A stretch of DNA of 26,143 nucleotides from Kipferlia bialata (taxonomy: Eukaryota; Fornicata), in the NCBI GenBank assembly GCA_003568945.1, contig BDIP01000170.1, positions 1,183-27,325 on the forward strand, in the 5' to 3' direction. Of this stretch, positions 1-8,829 are shown piece by piece (the first letter of the stretch is position 1; each line of letters opens with the position of its first letter). The notes beneath the pieces were generated by a model, which was not told where the DNA came from, made no database searches, and worked only from the letters and a program-made list of their open reading frames with translations. The position numbers and the translations under genes are program-made.

Positions 1-59
1 CAGAGATGTACCTGATATCGGATGTGCATGGCACAGTCATGCAGAGACTAGGTATGCAG

Positions 60-92
<33 letters not shown>

Positions 93-1939
93 GTGCATGG
101 CACAGTCATGCAGAGACTAGGTATATACTATGTAGTATATATGTATTTCTATATATTTATGTATAGAGAGAGAGAGACAGATGGGACAGTCATGCAGAGA
201 CTAGGTGGGCTGTGGCATTATGGACATATATTCGTATGTGTACACTCCTATAGGACATCTCTCTCTTACTCATTCTCTCTCTCTACTACTATTGATACTA
301 TAGTCTAACCCCTTAGATGAAGAGGTCTCTGCCTATAAGACGTGGGTTCAGACACCCATATATATATCTCTCTCTCTCTATTTCTATATATGTATACTAT
401 ATATTTACTATACTCATATCCAGATGAAGAGGTCTCTGCCTACAGAACATGGGTTCAGACACTCACTCTGCCACAGGGGCAGCAAGGGCAGGTATTGATG
501 TGTTATAGTGATTACAAGTGTCTCTGCGGATAGTGTCAATTACTAACCCCCCAGCTGTCTGCCCACACCCTCCTGTCCCACCCCTACCCCACCAGACTCA
601 GGGCATGCCACTCCATACTGAGTGTGCTGGGGTGGTATGCACCCGCACCGGCTAAGGTAGAGTACAGCAGTAACATCTTTCGATTGCCTCTACTGGATGG
701 AGACTATTGCCCCACTCGCTCCCTCACGCTCTCTCCATCCCTTACACCCCAGATAGATCCCAATACATTCATCTTCCTCTCTCTCTCTCTCTCTCTCTTC
801 TACATACATATAAATATCTCACACCCCAGATAGACCCCAATGCATACCACTTCCCCCACATAGACCCACGAGATGGGAGGACAGGGGTCAAGAACGGAGA
901 TGGAAGGTAAATATACAGGCTGTTATGAATGTGTATATCGGAAATTCAGGGGTGAAGAACGGGGACAGAAGGTAATTGGGATATAGCTATTACTTATTTT
1001 CGCGTCTTGGCTCCAAAGCTATATTTGCATACCCTCGCTCTAGATGCCCTGTATACCCCCCTTATGTCCTCCACCAATTTCCTTCTTTTCTATCTCTCTC
1101 CACACATACTCACACCAGATGTCCGATCTACCACCCCTGGTCCCTCATGTCCTCTTCTCTCTCTCTCTCTCTCCCTCTCTCGATATACCTACTTACCCTA
1201 GATGCCCTGTCTACCACCCCTGGTCCCTCATGTCCTCCCTCCACTCCCTCTGTGCACATCCATCTATGGGACAGGTGGCTGGCGGTATCTTACTGTCTGT
1301 CACTAAGGTATATATGTATATACTATAAACACATATAGTATGCATATAGTGACATATACTCCCTCTGTGCACACCCATCCATGGGACAGGTGGCAGGGTC
1401 ACTACTGAGAGTGACAAAGGTATATGCTTGATTGTATATATGTGTGAAGTGTATTCTCTACCCCCTGTCGTGAGACGATCTCTGAGGCATGGCTCTCTCA
1501 CTCTCTCCCAATATATATTCAAACGTATATATTACTCTAGGTCGTGACCCCCCTCCTTGAGACCTGTCTCTCTCTCTCTCTCTCTCTCTCCCTCTAACCC
1601 TTAGGTCGTAACCCCCCTCCTTGAGGCCTGGCTCTATCAGGGCTCATTCCACTCTGACTGGGTGTCACTCACTCTGCCAATCATTAGACAGGTATGGAGT
1701 TGCTTTCCACCCATGTATGCATATATTTCTTATGTATGTGATTATCTGTCAATCCCAGCCACTGGTCACTCAGATAGTTGTGTGTCAGACCATGCTCTCT
1801 CTCTCTCTCTCTCCGTTTCTATAGTTTTGCACAATGTACGGATACACTAACATCAGCCCGTTGCCACTGAGTCTGTGGTGGGCCAGGCCAGAAGGGTGGA
1901 GAGGGAGAGTGCAGTGCTGAGGGCACTGTGGCAGAAGAG
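1..1939 (+). CDS. Gamma-tubulin complex component (GCP/Spc97-Spc98 family), N-terminal domain, partial at both ends
   Basis: GCP proteins bind gamma-tubulin in microtubule-nucleating complexes at basal bodies and other organising centres. Likely exons are 1-51, 424-491, 555-656, 830-906, 1202-1307, 1605-1691 and 1857-1939; their phases join without a stop into about 190 residues. Visible landmarks of the GCP N-terminal domain are HGTVMQRLDEEVSAYRTWVQ (the 'L..AL..E...Y...V..LE' helix), then SLMSSLHSLCAHP, then GGILLSVTKVVTPLLEAWLY (the 'L....S.P.LE.L..W.Y.G' helix), ending in ALWQKR, which matches the 'LW..KY' that follows this domain in GCP2/GCP3. The window starts inside the gene. The whole C-terminal gamma-tubulin-binding domain is absent, because sequence after 2044 belongs to a hydrolase. 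Several exons have partial extra copies, so exact exon ends are uncertain. GCP2/GCP3-like is my reading; the subclass is open. An automatic annotation may have fused this gene with the next one. Confidence 0.72.
24..204 (+). repeat. Three copies of an exon end plus donor site
   Basis: The segment starting GTGCATGGCACAGTCATGCA occurs at 24-51 and 93-120 and, 5'-trimmed and altered, at 181-204. Each copy ends CTAG and is followed by a different GT donor (GTATGC, GTATAT, GTGGGC). The spacers are AT and AG microsatellites. Only one copy can be used if the GCP frame is to stay open. Confidence 0.85.
317..461 (+). repeat. Duplicated exon start with acceptor site
   Basis: ATGAAGAGGTCTCTGCCTA follows an acceptor-like AG at 317 and again at 424. 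The copies differ at a few positions over about 38 bases. The first runs into a CT/AT microsatellite; only the second continues into the full GCP exon. Confidence 0.82.
753..971 (+). repeat. Duplications at both ends of one GCP exon
   Basis: The exon start ATAGAYCCCAATRCAT is present at 753 and 830, each after ACACCCCAG, with a CT microsatellite between. The exon end CAGGGGTSAAGAACGGRGA is present at 882-906 and 947-971, each followed by a GTAA donor. The exon 830-906 is therefore flanked on both sides by partial copies of itself. Confidence 0.8.
1044..1419 (+). repeat. Three copies of an exon start and two of its end
   Basis: The exon start (ATGCCCTGT.TACC...CTCATGTCCTC) occurs at 1044, 1119 and 1202, each after an AG acceptor. 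The exon end (CTCCCTCTGTGCACA... to AAAG or TAAG) occurs at about 1240-1307 and 1358-1419, each followed by GTATAT. CT and TA microsatellites separate the copies. Copies differ by several substitutions and small indels. Confidence 0.8.
1541..1888 (+). repeat. Duplicated starts of two consecutive exons
   Basis: GTCGTRACCCCCCTCCTTGA occurs at 1541 and 1605, with a CT run between. A weaker pair starting CC..TG.CACT.AG occurs at 1759 and 1857; it encodes PLVTQIVVCQ versus PVATESVVGQ and again has a CT run between. In both pairs only the second copy continues into a full-length exon with a good donor. Confidence 0.72.
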
Positions 1940-2044
1940 GTAAACACATTTCAATATATATATATGTTATCTTTTTCTATAGAGAGAAGGAGAGAGAGAG
2001 AGGGAGAGGGAGAGTGCAGTGCTGAGGGCACTGTGGCAGAAGAG
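1899..2044 (+). repeat. Duplicated end of the last GCP exon
   Basis: A segment of about 40 bases ending GGGCACTGTGGCAGAAGAG is present at about 1899-1939 (donor GTAAAC) and 2004-2044 (donor GTGTGT), separated by a GA-rich microsatellite. Confidence 0.85.
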
Positions 2045-2066
2045 GTGTGTATAGAGAGAGAGATAC

Positions 2067-2068
<2 letters not shown>

Positions 2069-2100
<32 letters not shown>

Positions 2101-2190
2101 ACCCCCCCCCCCCCCCCCCTCCCCCCCCCCCCCCCCCCCCCCTTTTTTTTCCCCCCCCCCCCCCCCCCCCTCCCTCCCCTTCTCCCCCAG
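2069..2190 (+). repeat. Poly-C / T8 / poly-C tract; suspected assembly join
   Basis: About 100 bases of almost pure C, broken by one A, one T and then a block of eight T, before a C/T-rich acceptor at 2190. Read on either strand it gives long poly-Pro or poly-Gly open frames with no biological meaning. A G-run/A8/G-run of the same design sits at the right edge of the window (about 26108-26140). GCP coding sequence stops just to the left and hydrolase coding sequence begins just to the right. Confidence 0.75.
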
Positions 2191-2309
2191 GTACCGCAGT
2201 GAGGGTGCCTTTGAGTGGTATCAGTATGATTCTCTCTCTCTCCCTCCCTCTCTCTCTCTCTCTCTCTCTCCACCCCTCATTCTTAGGTACCGCAGTGAGG
2301 GTGCCTTTG
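2191..2309 (+). repeat. Duplicated start of the first hydrolase exon
   Basis: GTACCGCAGTGAGGGTGCCT occurs at 2191 after CTCCCCCAG and at 2287 after ATTCTTAG, separated by a CT microsatellite. Only the second copy continues into the conserved hydrolase exon. Confidence 0.85.
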
Positions 2310-4752
2310 GCTGGTGGGCCACTGCCCCGACTGATGTGTCTAGGGTCATGGAGGATATCATGAGGCAGGGATGGGCAGACCAGGTGGGGCATACCTGTAT
2401 ATATGTGTTATTACTCTCCATGTATACATGGAATCACATGTACACAATACCCAGGTTCAAGCCTTGTGTCTCAGACCTGAGTGTCTGTCCTCCTCTTAGT
2501 ATTAGAGTATGTCACATTCATATCCCCCCCCCCACCCCCAGGGCATCTTCACCATTGGCACGAGTGCAGACGGGTGCGGGCAGTACATGAGCATGGCCAG
2601 TGAGAGAGAGGTCACACGGGAGATGCCGGTGCTGGGTGGGTGACACATACATACATAATGCTGGGACAATACTTGGCCAGTGACACACAGTATTGTATTG
2701 TATGCTTGTATGTACATGTCACAACGGGGGTATATAGTGCTGTAGGTGTCACATCACATTCCTATATGACTCTTCCCCCACCCCCTTACCCCCAGGCCAG
2801 TGTGTGTGGGTAGGTGCTGATAGCGTTGGACAATGGTCGTACCGGGTAAGTCTACTCAATATATACATTTATATGTAGTACCAGACTGGTACTACCAGTA
2901 CACTTCGTTGTGTATCCTCTTCCTCCTGTCTCTGCATTCTCTAGGGGAATTTCTCTCTCTCACACACTATTTTTCTGTGCATAAATCTTTGTCTTTCGTT
3001 ATATTTCCGTGTCTACATGTCACTCTGACAGTGTAGGGAGGCAGCATGAGATACAACGCCCTGTCCATGTGGCTAGGTGCAATGGAGGAGACACAGATGC
3101 TGGAGTACATGCTCGACTTGGCAGAGGGGGAAGGACCAGGTACTATCACGCTGTATAATATGGAATATGCATCGGTCTCCCTCGTGTAGCAGTAGACCAT
3201 TATTTCGTCTGACCTTCAGGCATGTACGGATCATTCACAAGTCAGGTTACCACACCGGAAGCTTGTGAGGTATGGTGACCCGTTAGAATAGTTCAATACA
3301 TGGCACGCACCGTGATGTTTGTGGATACGATATTCACCATCTCACCGCATGATGTATCTTGGCCCAGTGTGCATATAGTGGGTGCCTATGATATGTTCCA
3401 GGGTAACTCGATGAGTGGGTTCCAGTGCTACAGAGAGGCAGGGACCACGGCCAGGTGTCGCCATGTACAAGATACCATTGGTCATATACACACTGCTCAT
3501 GGAGCCCCTCACCCCAGTGCCCACTCCTGGTTAGTGCTTGAGTTTGGGGGCCACTGTTCATCAGGGCCTGAGGGTTCTATGTGGCATGCCGTGATACCTG
3601 GGGTACTAGTGGGGCAGGTAGCCTTGGAAGACTGTCATACAAGTATATATTCATTATATGTATATACTCACTGATACTGATAATGATACCTGATACCCGA
3701 TGTATTGGTGGGGCTGGTGGCTTAGGAAGAGTGGGATACAGTGTCTAGCGTGTTATACAATACAGTCACTGGCTCTGACCCCATGCTATTCTAGGGGCCA
3801 TGGTCCAGACCTCCATAGACAGAGGCATAACCTATGAGGGTGGCTGGACAGCCGATGACTATGCAGCACTGGACAGCAATGTACATTCAGCAGCACATAC
3901 AGTTATGGAGGCATATATGGGACCCAACCCCCCACCTCTGCGTGACAGTCTGATATGGATACATGCCCTTCCAGATGTAGACACAGGCCTCGGTATAGTG
4001 GATAGGGGGTGGTACACCTGCAACTGGCCTGTCACCAGTGTAGATACAAGAGTGACACTGAGTGCTGGAGTGGCACCCAACGGCCTTGTGTTCAGACACA
4101 CCGCTGCCTCTCTCATACCCACTGTGGGAGGGCATACCTTCGCATACGGTACCTGTGGCCCATGGGCTCAGCCTGATCCTGTGCAGATAGACATAGAAGG
4201 GGGTGGTACCCTCCCCACCTACAGCGAGGTGACCTTTCCCGCCTCTGCCCTGACAGGGGGAGAGGAGGTGGATACCCACCTCATAGGGCAGGTGAGGGCC
4301 ACTCTAGGGGTGTCCATCGCAGCAGACTCCGGCAGTGCAGCCGATATCGACCTGCACCTGACCCTATGCGAGATAGACAGCGAGGGGGGCAGGGTCATGA
4401 TAGCCCAGGGGGTGCAGAGGGTGGGGTGGAGGGGCGAGGGGGAGGGGCTGGGGTTCGCCATGCCAGCCTATGGAGAGAGGGTTAGTGTGGAGGTGGACAT
4501 GTGGCATGCCGTGTGGCATCTGTCCCCAGGTAGCACCCTGTCGCTACTGGTGGCCGCATCCAACCACCCCATGTACATACAGTACGGAGAGGACTCTAAC
4601 GGTGAGGCTGGGTCATCTACTAGTATTCCACCCTTTATGCATCCACTCCTCCCTCACTGACCCCAGTCACTATCGACATCACGTCCAGTTGGATAGACAT
4701 CCCCGTGGTCCTAGACGTGACAGACTCCTGCGAAGTGGTTAAATTGTACTAG
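2191..4752 (+). CDS. CocE/NonD-family serine hydrolase (X-Pro dipeptidyl-peptidase-like), 5'-incomplete
   Basis: Family members are alpha/beta hydrolases with a helical cap and a C-terminal jelly-roll; they cleave esters, acylated beta-lactams or X-Pro peptides. The substrate here is unknown. Likely exons are 2287-2383, 2542-2635, 2796-2845, 3037-3139, 3220-3264 or -3269, about 3292-3642, 3795-4601 and 4667-4752 (stop TAG). Landmarks in order: RYRSEGAFGWW (the 'RG..SEG.F' loop); DVSRVMEDIMRQGWADQ then GTSADG with the nucleophile Ser; a cap start like 'GGAL' (RGGSMRYNALSMWLG); VHIVGAYDMF with the acid Asp of 'GWYD'; LVLEFGGHC with a candidate His; and the jelly-roll, ending VDMWHAVWHLSPGSTLSLLV and AASNHPMYIQY (family 'S.SNFP..DR'). 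Sequence before 'RG..SEG', about 80-100 residues, is missing. The 3220/3292 junction needs an odd, perhaps 27-nt, intron to avoid a TGA at 3276-3278. Confidence 0.82.
3610..3740 (+). repeat. Duplicated exon end within the hydrolase gene
   Basis: The exon tail (GGGGC.GGT.GC.T.GGAAGA.TG..ATACA) is present at 3610-3642, with donor GTATAT, and as a diverged copy at about 3708-3740 inside the following intron. Phase matching (ACA A|GG GCC) supports the first copy as the real exon end. Confidence 0.65.
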
Positions 4753-5275
4753 GGGCCATGGTAGAGTAGCATCTATAGCCTTGCCTCTCAGGTTCTCGTG
4801 GTACATATATCTCTTTGAATATGTGTCAGGGTGAGTTGTTGAGGGCAGATAGGACCTGTCACAGGCAGACACAAGGAGCAGAGCGGAATATATAGTTCTG
4901 ACATTCGTGTTATTGACACAACAGTTGATAACAGTGATATCATAACATGGGTCTCTATTGTCGGGTTTACCACACAAGGGTAGAAACACACATATTCGGA
5001 CCAAAAGTATCATTCTTAGAAACGAGGGCAGAATCACGGGGAATATCTGCCTCCAAATAGATGTGTGGGTTATGGCACCTCAGTCGGTACACACCACACA
5101 TTCTGAACACAAAAACGATCAAAGAAACATCGGCATATCACCAAGACTCTCGTCTTGGCATACGCCTCTCCTGACATACACATGCCAAGAGAATAGTACC
5201 ATGTCAGGCCGTGACATAGTATTGGCTCGAGGGGCATGGAGCGTAGTGACACACTCTACGGTGTACACTAGCACA
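4753..5275. other. Intergenic region between convergent 3' ends
   Basis: This stretch of about 520 bp separates two tail-to-tail genes. Short open frames on both strands lack splice-linked continuation or recognisable motifs. I see no AATAAA and no RNA gene. The only structure noted is an 8-bp perfect inverted repeat, CTTGGCAT at 5154-5161 and ATGCCAAG at 5182-5189, with a 20-nt loop. It could fold in the 3' flank of either gene but may be chance. Confidence 0.6.
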
Positions 5276-8200
5276 CTAACACACGACCTCGAACCTAGCA
5301 CCCACACTGCCCCAGAAGTTCTTGTCTATCAGACTACGGAGCCTAGGGGTGAGAAGGAGGGTAGCGGATAGACATCTCAGAAAGCAACTGAGCTGATTCA
5401 TAATAATGAGTATCATATATATGGGTTACTGGTAAACAATAGTGACCCCACCTGATGGAGCCGATGTTGTGTCTGCCTAGGAAGACCGGGACCTCACAGG
5501 AGTTGGACTCAAGGGCAAGGCCTGGGGTGGGAACATAGACAAGGGTGTACTCATACTATAGCAAAGACTAGATACTCTGCACATACCGACGTGGTGCCCG
5601 CCCAGTCCCATATTGACTGAGACCCCTGAGATAGACTGGGAGGACTGGGACTCATTGTCACAGTCACGCCTGGGGGTGGGGGTGGGGGTATACACTTACA
5701 CCATACATAACATTGTGTGAAGATAAGACATCCACATACCCTCTGTAGTCACTGGATGCCACTAGGTATAGCACGGTCCTAGGAGTAGGTAGCAGCACAC
5801 TAGAAGACACAGCCGTTGTGCCATCGTGACTAAGGCAGAACCCAAGGGCCTCCACAGGGACCTAGGGTTAGAAGAGACGAATCTTGGAGAATGATACTAG
5901 GTTGTAATGTGTTGTAATAGGACTAGTGAGGTTGTGTAAGGTAGACAGACTGATGGGAAAAGTATGCTACCCCTTCAACGACGACTATCTTAGTATGAGT
6001 CTCAGCATCACTGTACCTTGACGACTGCCTCCTCTGTAATAGGTCTCACCAGGGTGGTCCTGAGGAAGCAGGAGTCCAGGGGGACCTGGGTGAGAGGGGT
6101 ACCTTCTACCAATTACCAACAATGCATATGCTATAAATGAATCCCGTCCTCCCCACCTCGTGCTCCTGTGCGTATGCCACCCTCATGACGGATACCACAG
6201 TGTGCATGGCGAGATAGGACAGGGGGGAGAGGTCGGCTGGGTCCACACGCCACTTGGCCACGGGGAAGGCAGACACAAACGCCTCAATCTGACAGTGAGG
6301 TCAATGACGATAATGAGTGACTCAGTATTAGTGGGGTAGGCTGCTCACCTCCCGTATTCTGTTGTCGTCGAGCATGGCTGAACACACATCCAGGAACTCA
6401 TAGGACTCGTCATCTAGGTCTGTCTCGTCACACTCGTCGCAGGGGGGGAGGCGGGGCTTGCGCTGCTGTTAGAGGTATATGGATACACTTTGAGGCGGAT
6501 TCAGTATACACAAGAATTGGCTAACGATACCCACCTTCCCCCTTGCCCCTAGGCCTGTCTTGAGTGCCACCAACTCAGCAGGTAGATGGGCTAGGAGAGT
6601 GCCACCCTTGGGTCCAAAGTACTCCTGCAGGGTGCACCTGGCAGTGAGCAGGATGCAGAGTGGGAAAGGCATGTAACACACCATCACAACCATCTACCAC
6701 TGTACCTGTTGGTGTCTGGCTTGTAGAACCTGGCTAGACCCTTGACAATGCCTGAAGTGAGAGGGATACAATATCAGGAGGATCAGCTACTACACGGTGA
6801 GACTATGTGCTATCCGGTTGAAACACACCCACCTGCCACGTCCGTGTTGGTCATTGCCGGCACTGCACTGTCCACTGTCATACTGGGCGAGGGGTACAGC
6901 AGAGTTACCCTGGGGACCTGGTCTATGTGGGTGTCCATGACCTGGGGGTGAGTGATATGACAGGTATTGAGAGGTGGTGTGGGATACATACCTTAGCAAG
7001 GCGCCTTGTGGCCCTCGTCCCCATTGCACTGCTGGCACTGCTCTTGCCAGACACATGGGATGCTATGCTGTGTGCCACTGATCCCGACACAGACGGGGCA
7101 TGGCCACCCCTGGTACTCAGCTGGGGGGCACCAACTGTGAATGTGTTGGATTGTCTGGACACATGGCTGGCCAGGGACCTGGGGGGTCAGAGGGGGTATT
7201 GGTGGACAACACCACTACACATACACCTTGTCAGAGGAGAATCCAGATATATCTATGTGTGAGTGTCCGTACCTGCTAGTCCTCTGGTTGGTGTTGCCAG
7301 CTGCAGAGGCTGCCACTGCGTCATATCTATCCAGGGTCGGACTGACACCTGACACCTCAACCTGGGAATTAGGGATAAAGTAGGTATTGATTCAAGTCAT
7401 GTTTCTACACGATACCCACCGGGCATGGCCCCATGTGGGATGCAGGTCCATCAAAGCACACGACATCTGTCATGAGCCTCAGGTGCCGCATGGTGTGGCG
7501 GGATGCATAGATGTCCTCCTGGGAGTCAGGATAGAGACACAATACAATGATAGTATGGGGATGAAAGTATCAACACTCACACACGGCTCTATACCTTGCA
7601 GGAGTGGAACTTCCTGACCCACAAGACCCAGAAGATATGAATATACATCATAACACATACACTTGTCTCTACTTCTAAATAAATGTCCTTGTACATCTGT
7701 ACCTTGCAGGAGTGGAACTTCCTGACCCAGAGGAATGCATCGTACATGTTGACAGCAGGGTGGAACCAGGATGCCCTGGTAACAGCCCTGTCTCTATGCC
7801 ACTCATTCACTAGACGCACGGCACCTGGGGTGAGCTGGGTACTATTGGGTTATTACGTACTATATACAATCACATGCGTGTGGTCTAGAGTGAACCCACC
7901 CTGCTGGTCGAATGGTGACTGGATGCCTGGGGGTGGAGGGGGTGGGGCCAGAGTCCGTCTGGCATAGACGTCCTTGGCTTCTGGCGGTAAGATACTGGTA
8001 TATACATGCACATACCAATAGTCTACTCTCCAACTCTAAGTACATCTCAAAGACTCACCGGTGGCGTATGGCCCAACTAGCTTGGCCGTCGTTGTGATCT
8101 GCCTGACCAGCAGCTCCAGTGACACCTCCCCGTCCATACCGACTGCTGCCCCACACCCAGGGTAGTGCTGGGCTAGACCGAAGGACAGGATGTATCCCAG

Positions 8201-8829
8201 AAGCATACGCCTCATGCATCTGGAGAAGAGGGGGCTGACGTAGTGGGATACAGCGATAGAGGGCTTGATGAAGTGGGGGCTGTCAGAGAGAGCATCCAGG
8301 GAGACAGAGCGGATCTGGGGTGATGGGCTGGTATACTGATATCGAAATGAGATGTGGAGTGAGGGGTTGGTATATCAACCCACCTTGGTGAGAGATGCCT
8401 GTAGAGGAGAGGTCTCCTCTGGCAGACACACTGTAGACACGGCCACTGATAGCAGGTGGTCTGCCATCTTAGTCTGTGCCCTGGAGGCACCCCTAGGCAC
8501 TAGAACAATGACCTTACACGGTTGGTAGAGTCTGGGGTCATTGATGTCCATGCCATCGAGTAGTTCTATGGGGACAACAGCCATCCTGTTCACAGGCATT
8601 GTGCTGAACAGGCCATACACTGCGGTGTGACCAATCGAGTAGAGATGGTCACACACTGCCTTGGACGCGTATACATCGTCTACATGGGTCACCACCATGA
8701 ATGCATTGGGTCTGTCACTTGATATCAGGGTGGACACCCCCTCCCCCAGCAGCACAGACCAGTGCGTCTGGCCCAGGTCATACCCTCTCCTGTAGGCACC
8801 ACTCATCCTGGTCTCATGGGCAGACAGAC
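5276..8829 (-). other. Dynein C-terminal cap region, exons 77-93
   Basis: Exons: 8384-8829, 8059-8314, 7900-7980, 7703-7824, 7420-7518, 7273-7361, 6992-7178, 6833-6941, 6706-6751, 6535-6637, 6349-6465, 6157-6288, 6017-6085, 5740-5861, 5587-5669, 5452-5521, 5276-5342. About 780 residues follow the AAA6 hallmark, longer than the usual 450 or so. Part of the excess is exon 83, a Ser/Ala/His-rich segment of about 62 residues, and an acidic CDECDETDLDDE stretch in exon 87. RASWFHPAVNMYDAFLWVRK fits the 'sgFFfPqaFLta' element. SCEVPVFLGRHN followed by a Trp and the terminal VGARFEVVC fits the extreme C-terminus of axonemal-type dyneins ('eCPVYkT..R...W..RGVALLc'). The stop is TAG. Confidence 0.65.

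Noticed and set aside
1928-2590. Long + strand open frame with poly-Pro, and - strand poly-Gly frames over the same place
   Set aside because: They are translations of the poly-C tract and flanking microsatellites, and they run through clear splice sites of the GCP and hydrolase genes.
1-4752. A single fused GCP-hydrolase protein
   Set aside because: The frame allows it, but each family is cut off at the junction and a low-complexity tract lies between. I treat it as two partial genes.
3791-4763. The 14-mer CTAGGGGCCATGGT at an acceptor (3791) and at the stop codon (4749)
   Set aside because: One 14-base match within 26 kb is expected by chance.
4753-5275. Short ORFs between the convergent genes (for example 4958-5371 on +)
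   Set aside because: No motif, no splice-linked continuation, and partial overlap with the dynein 3' exon on the other strand.
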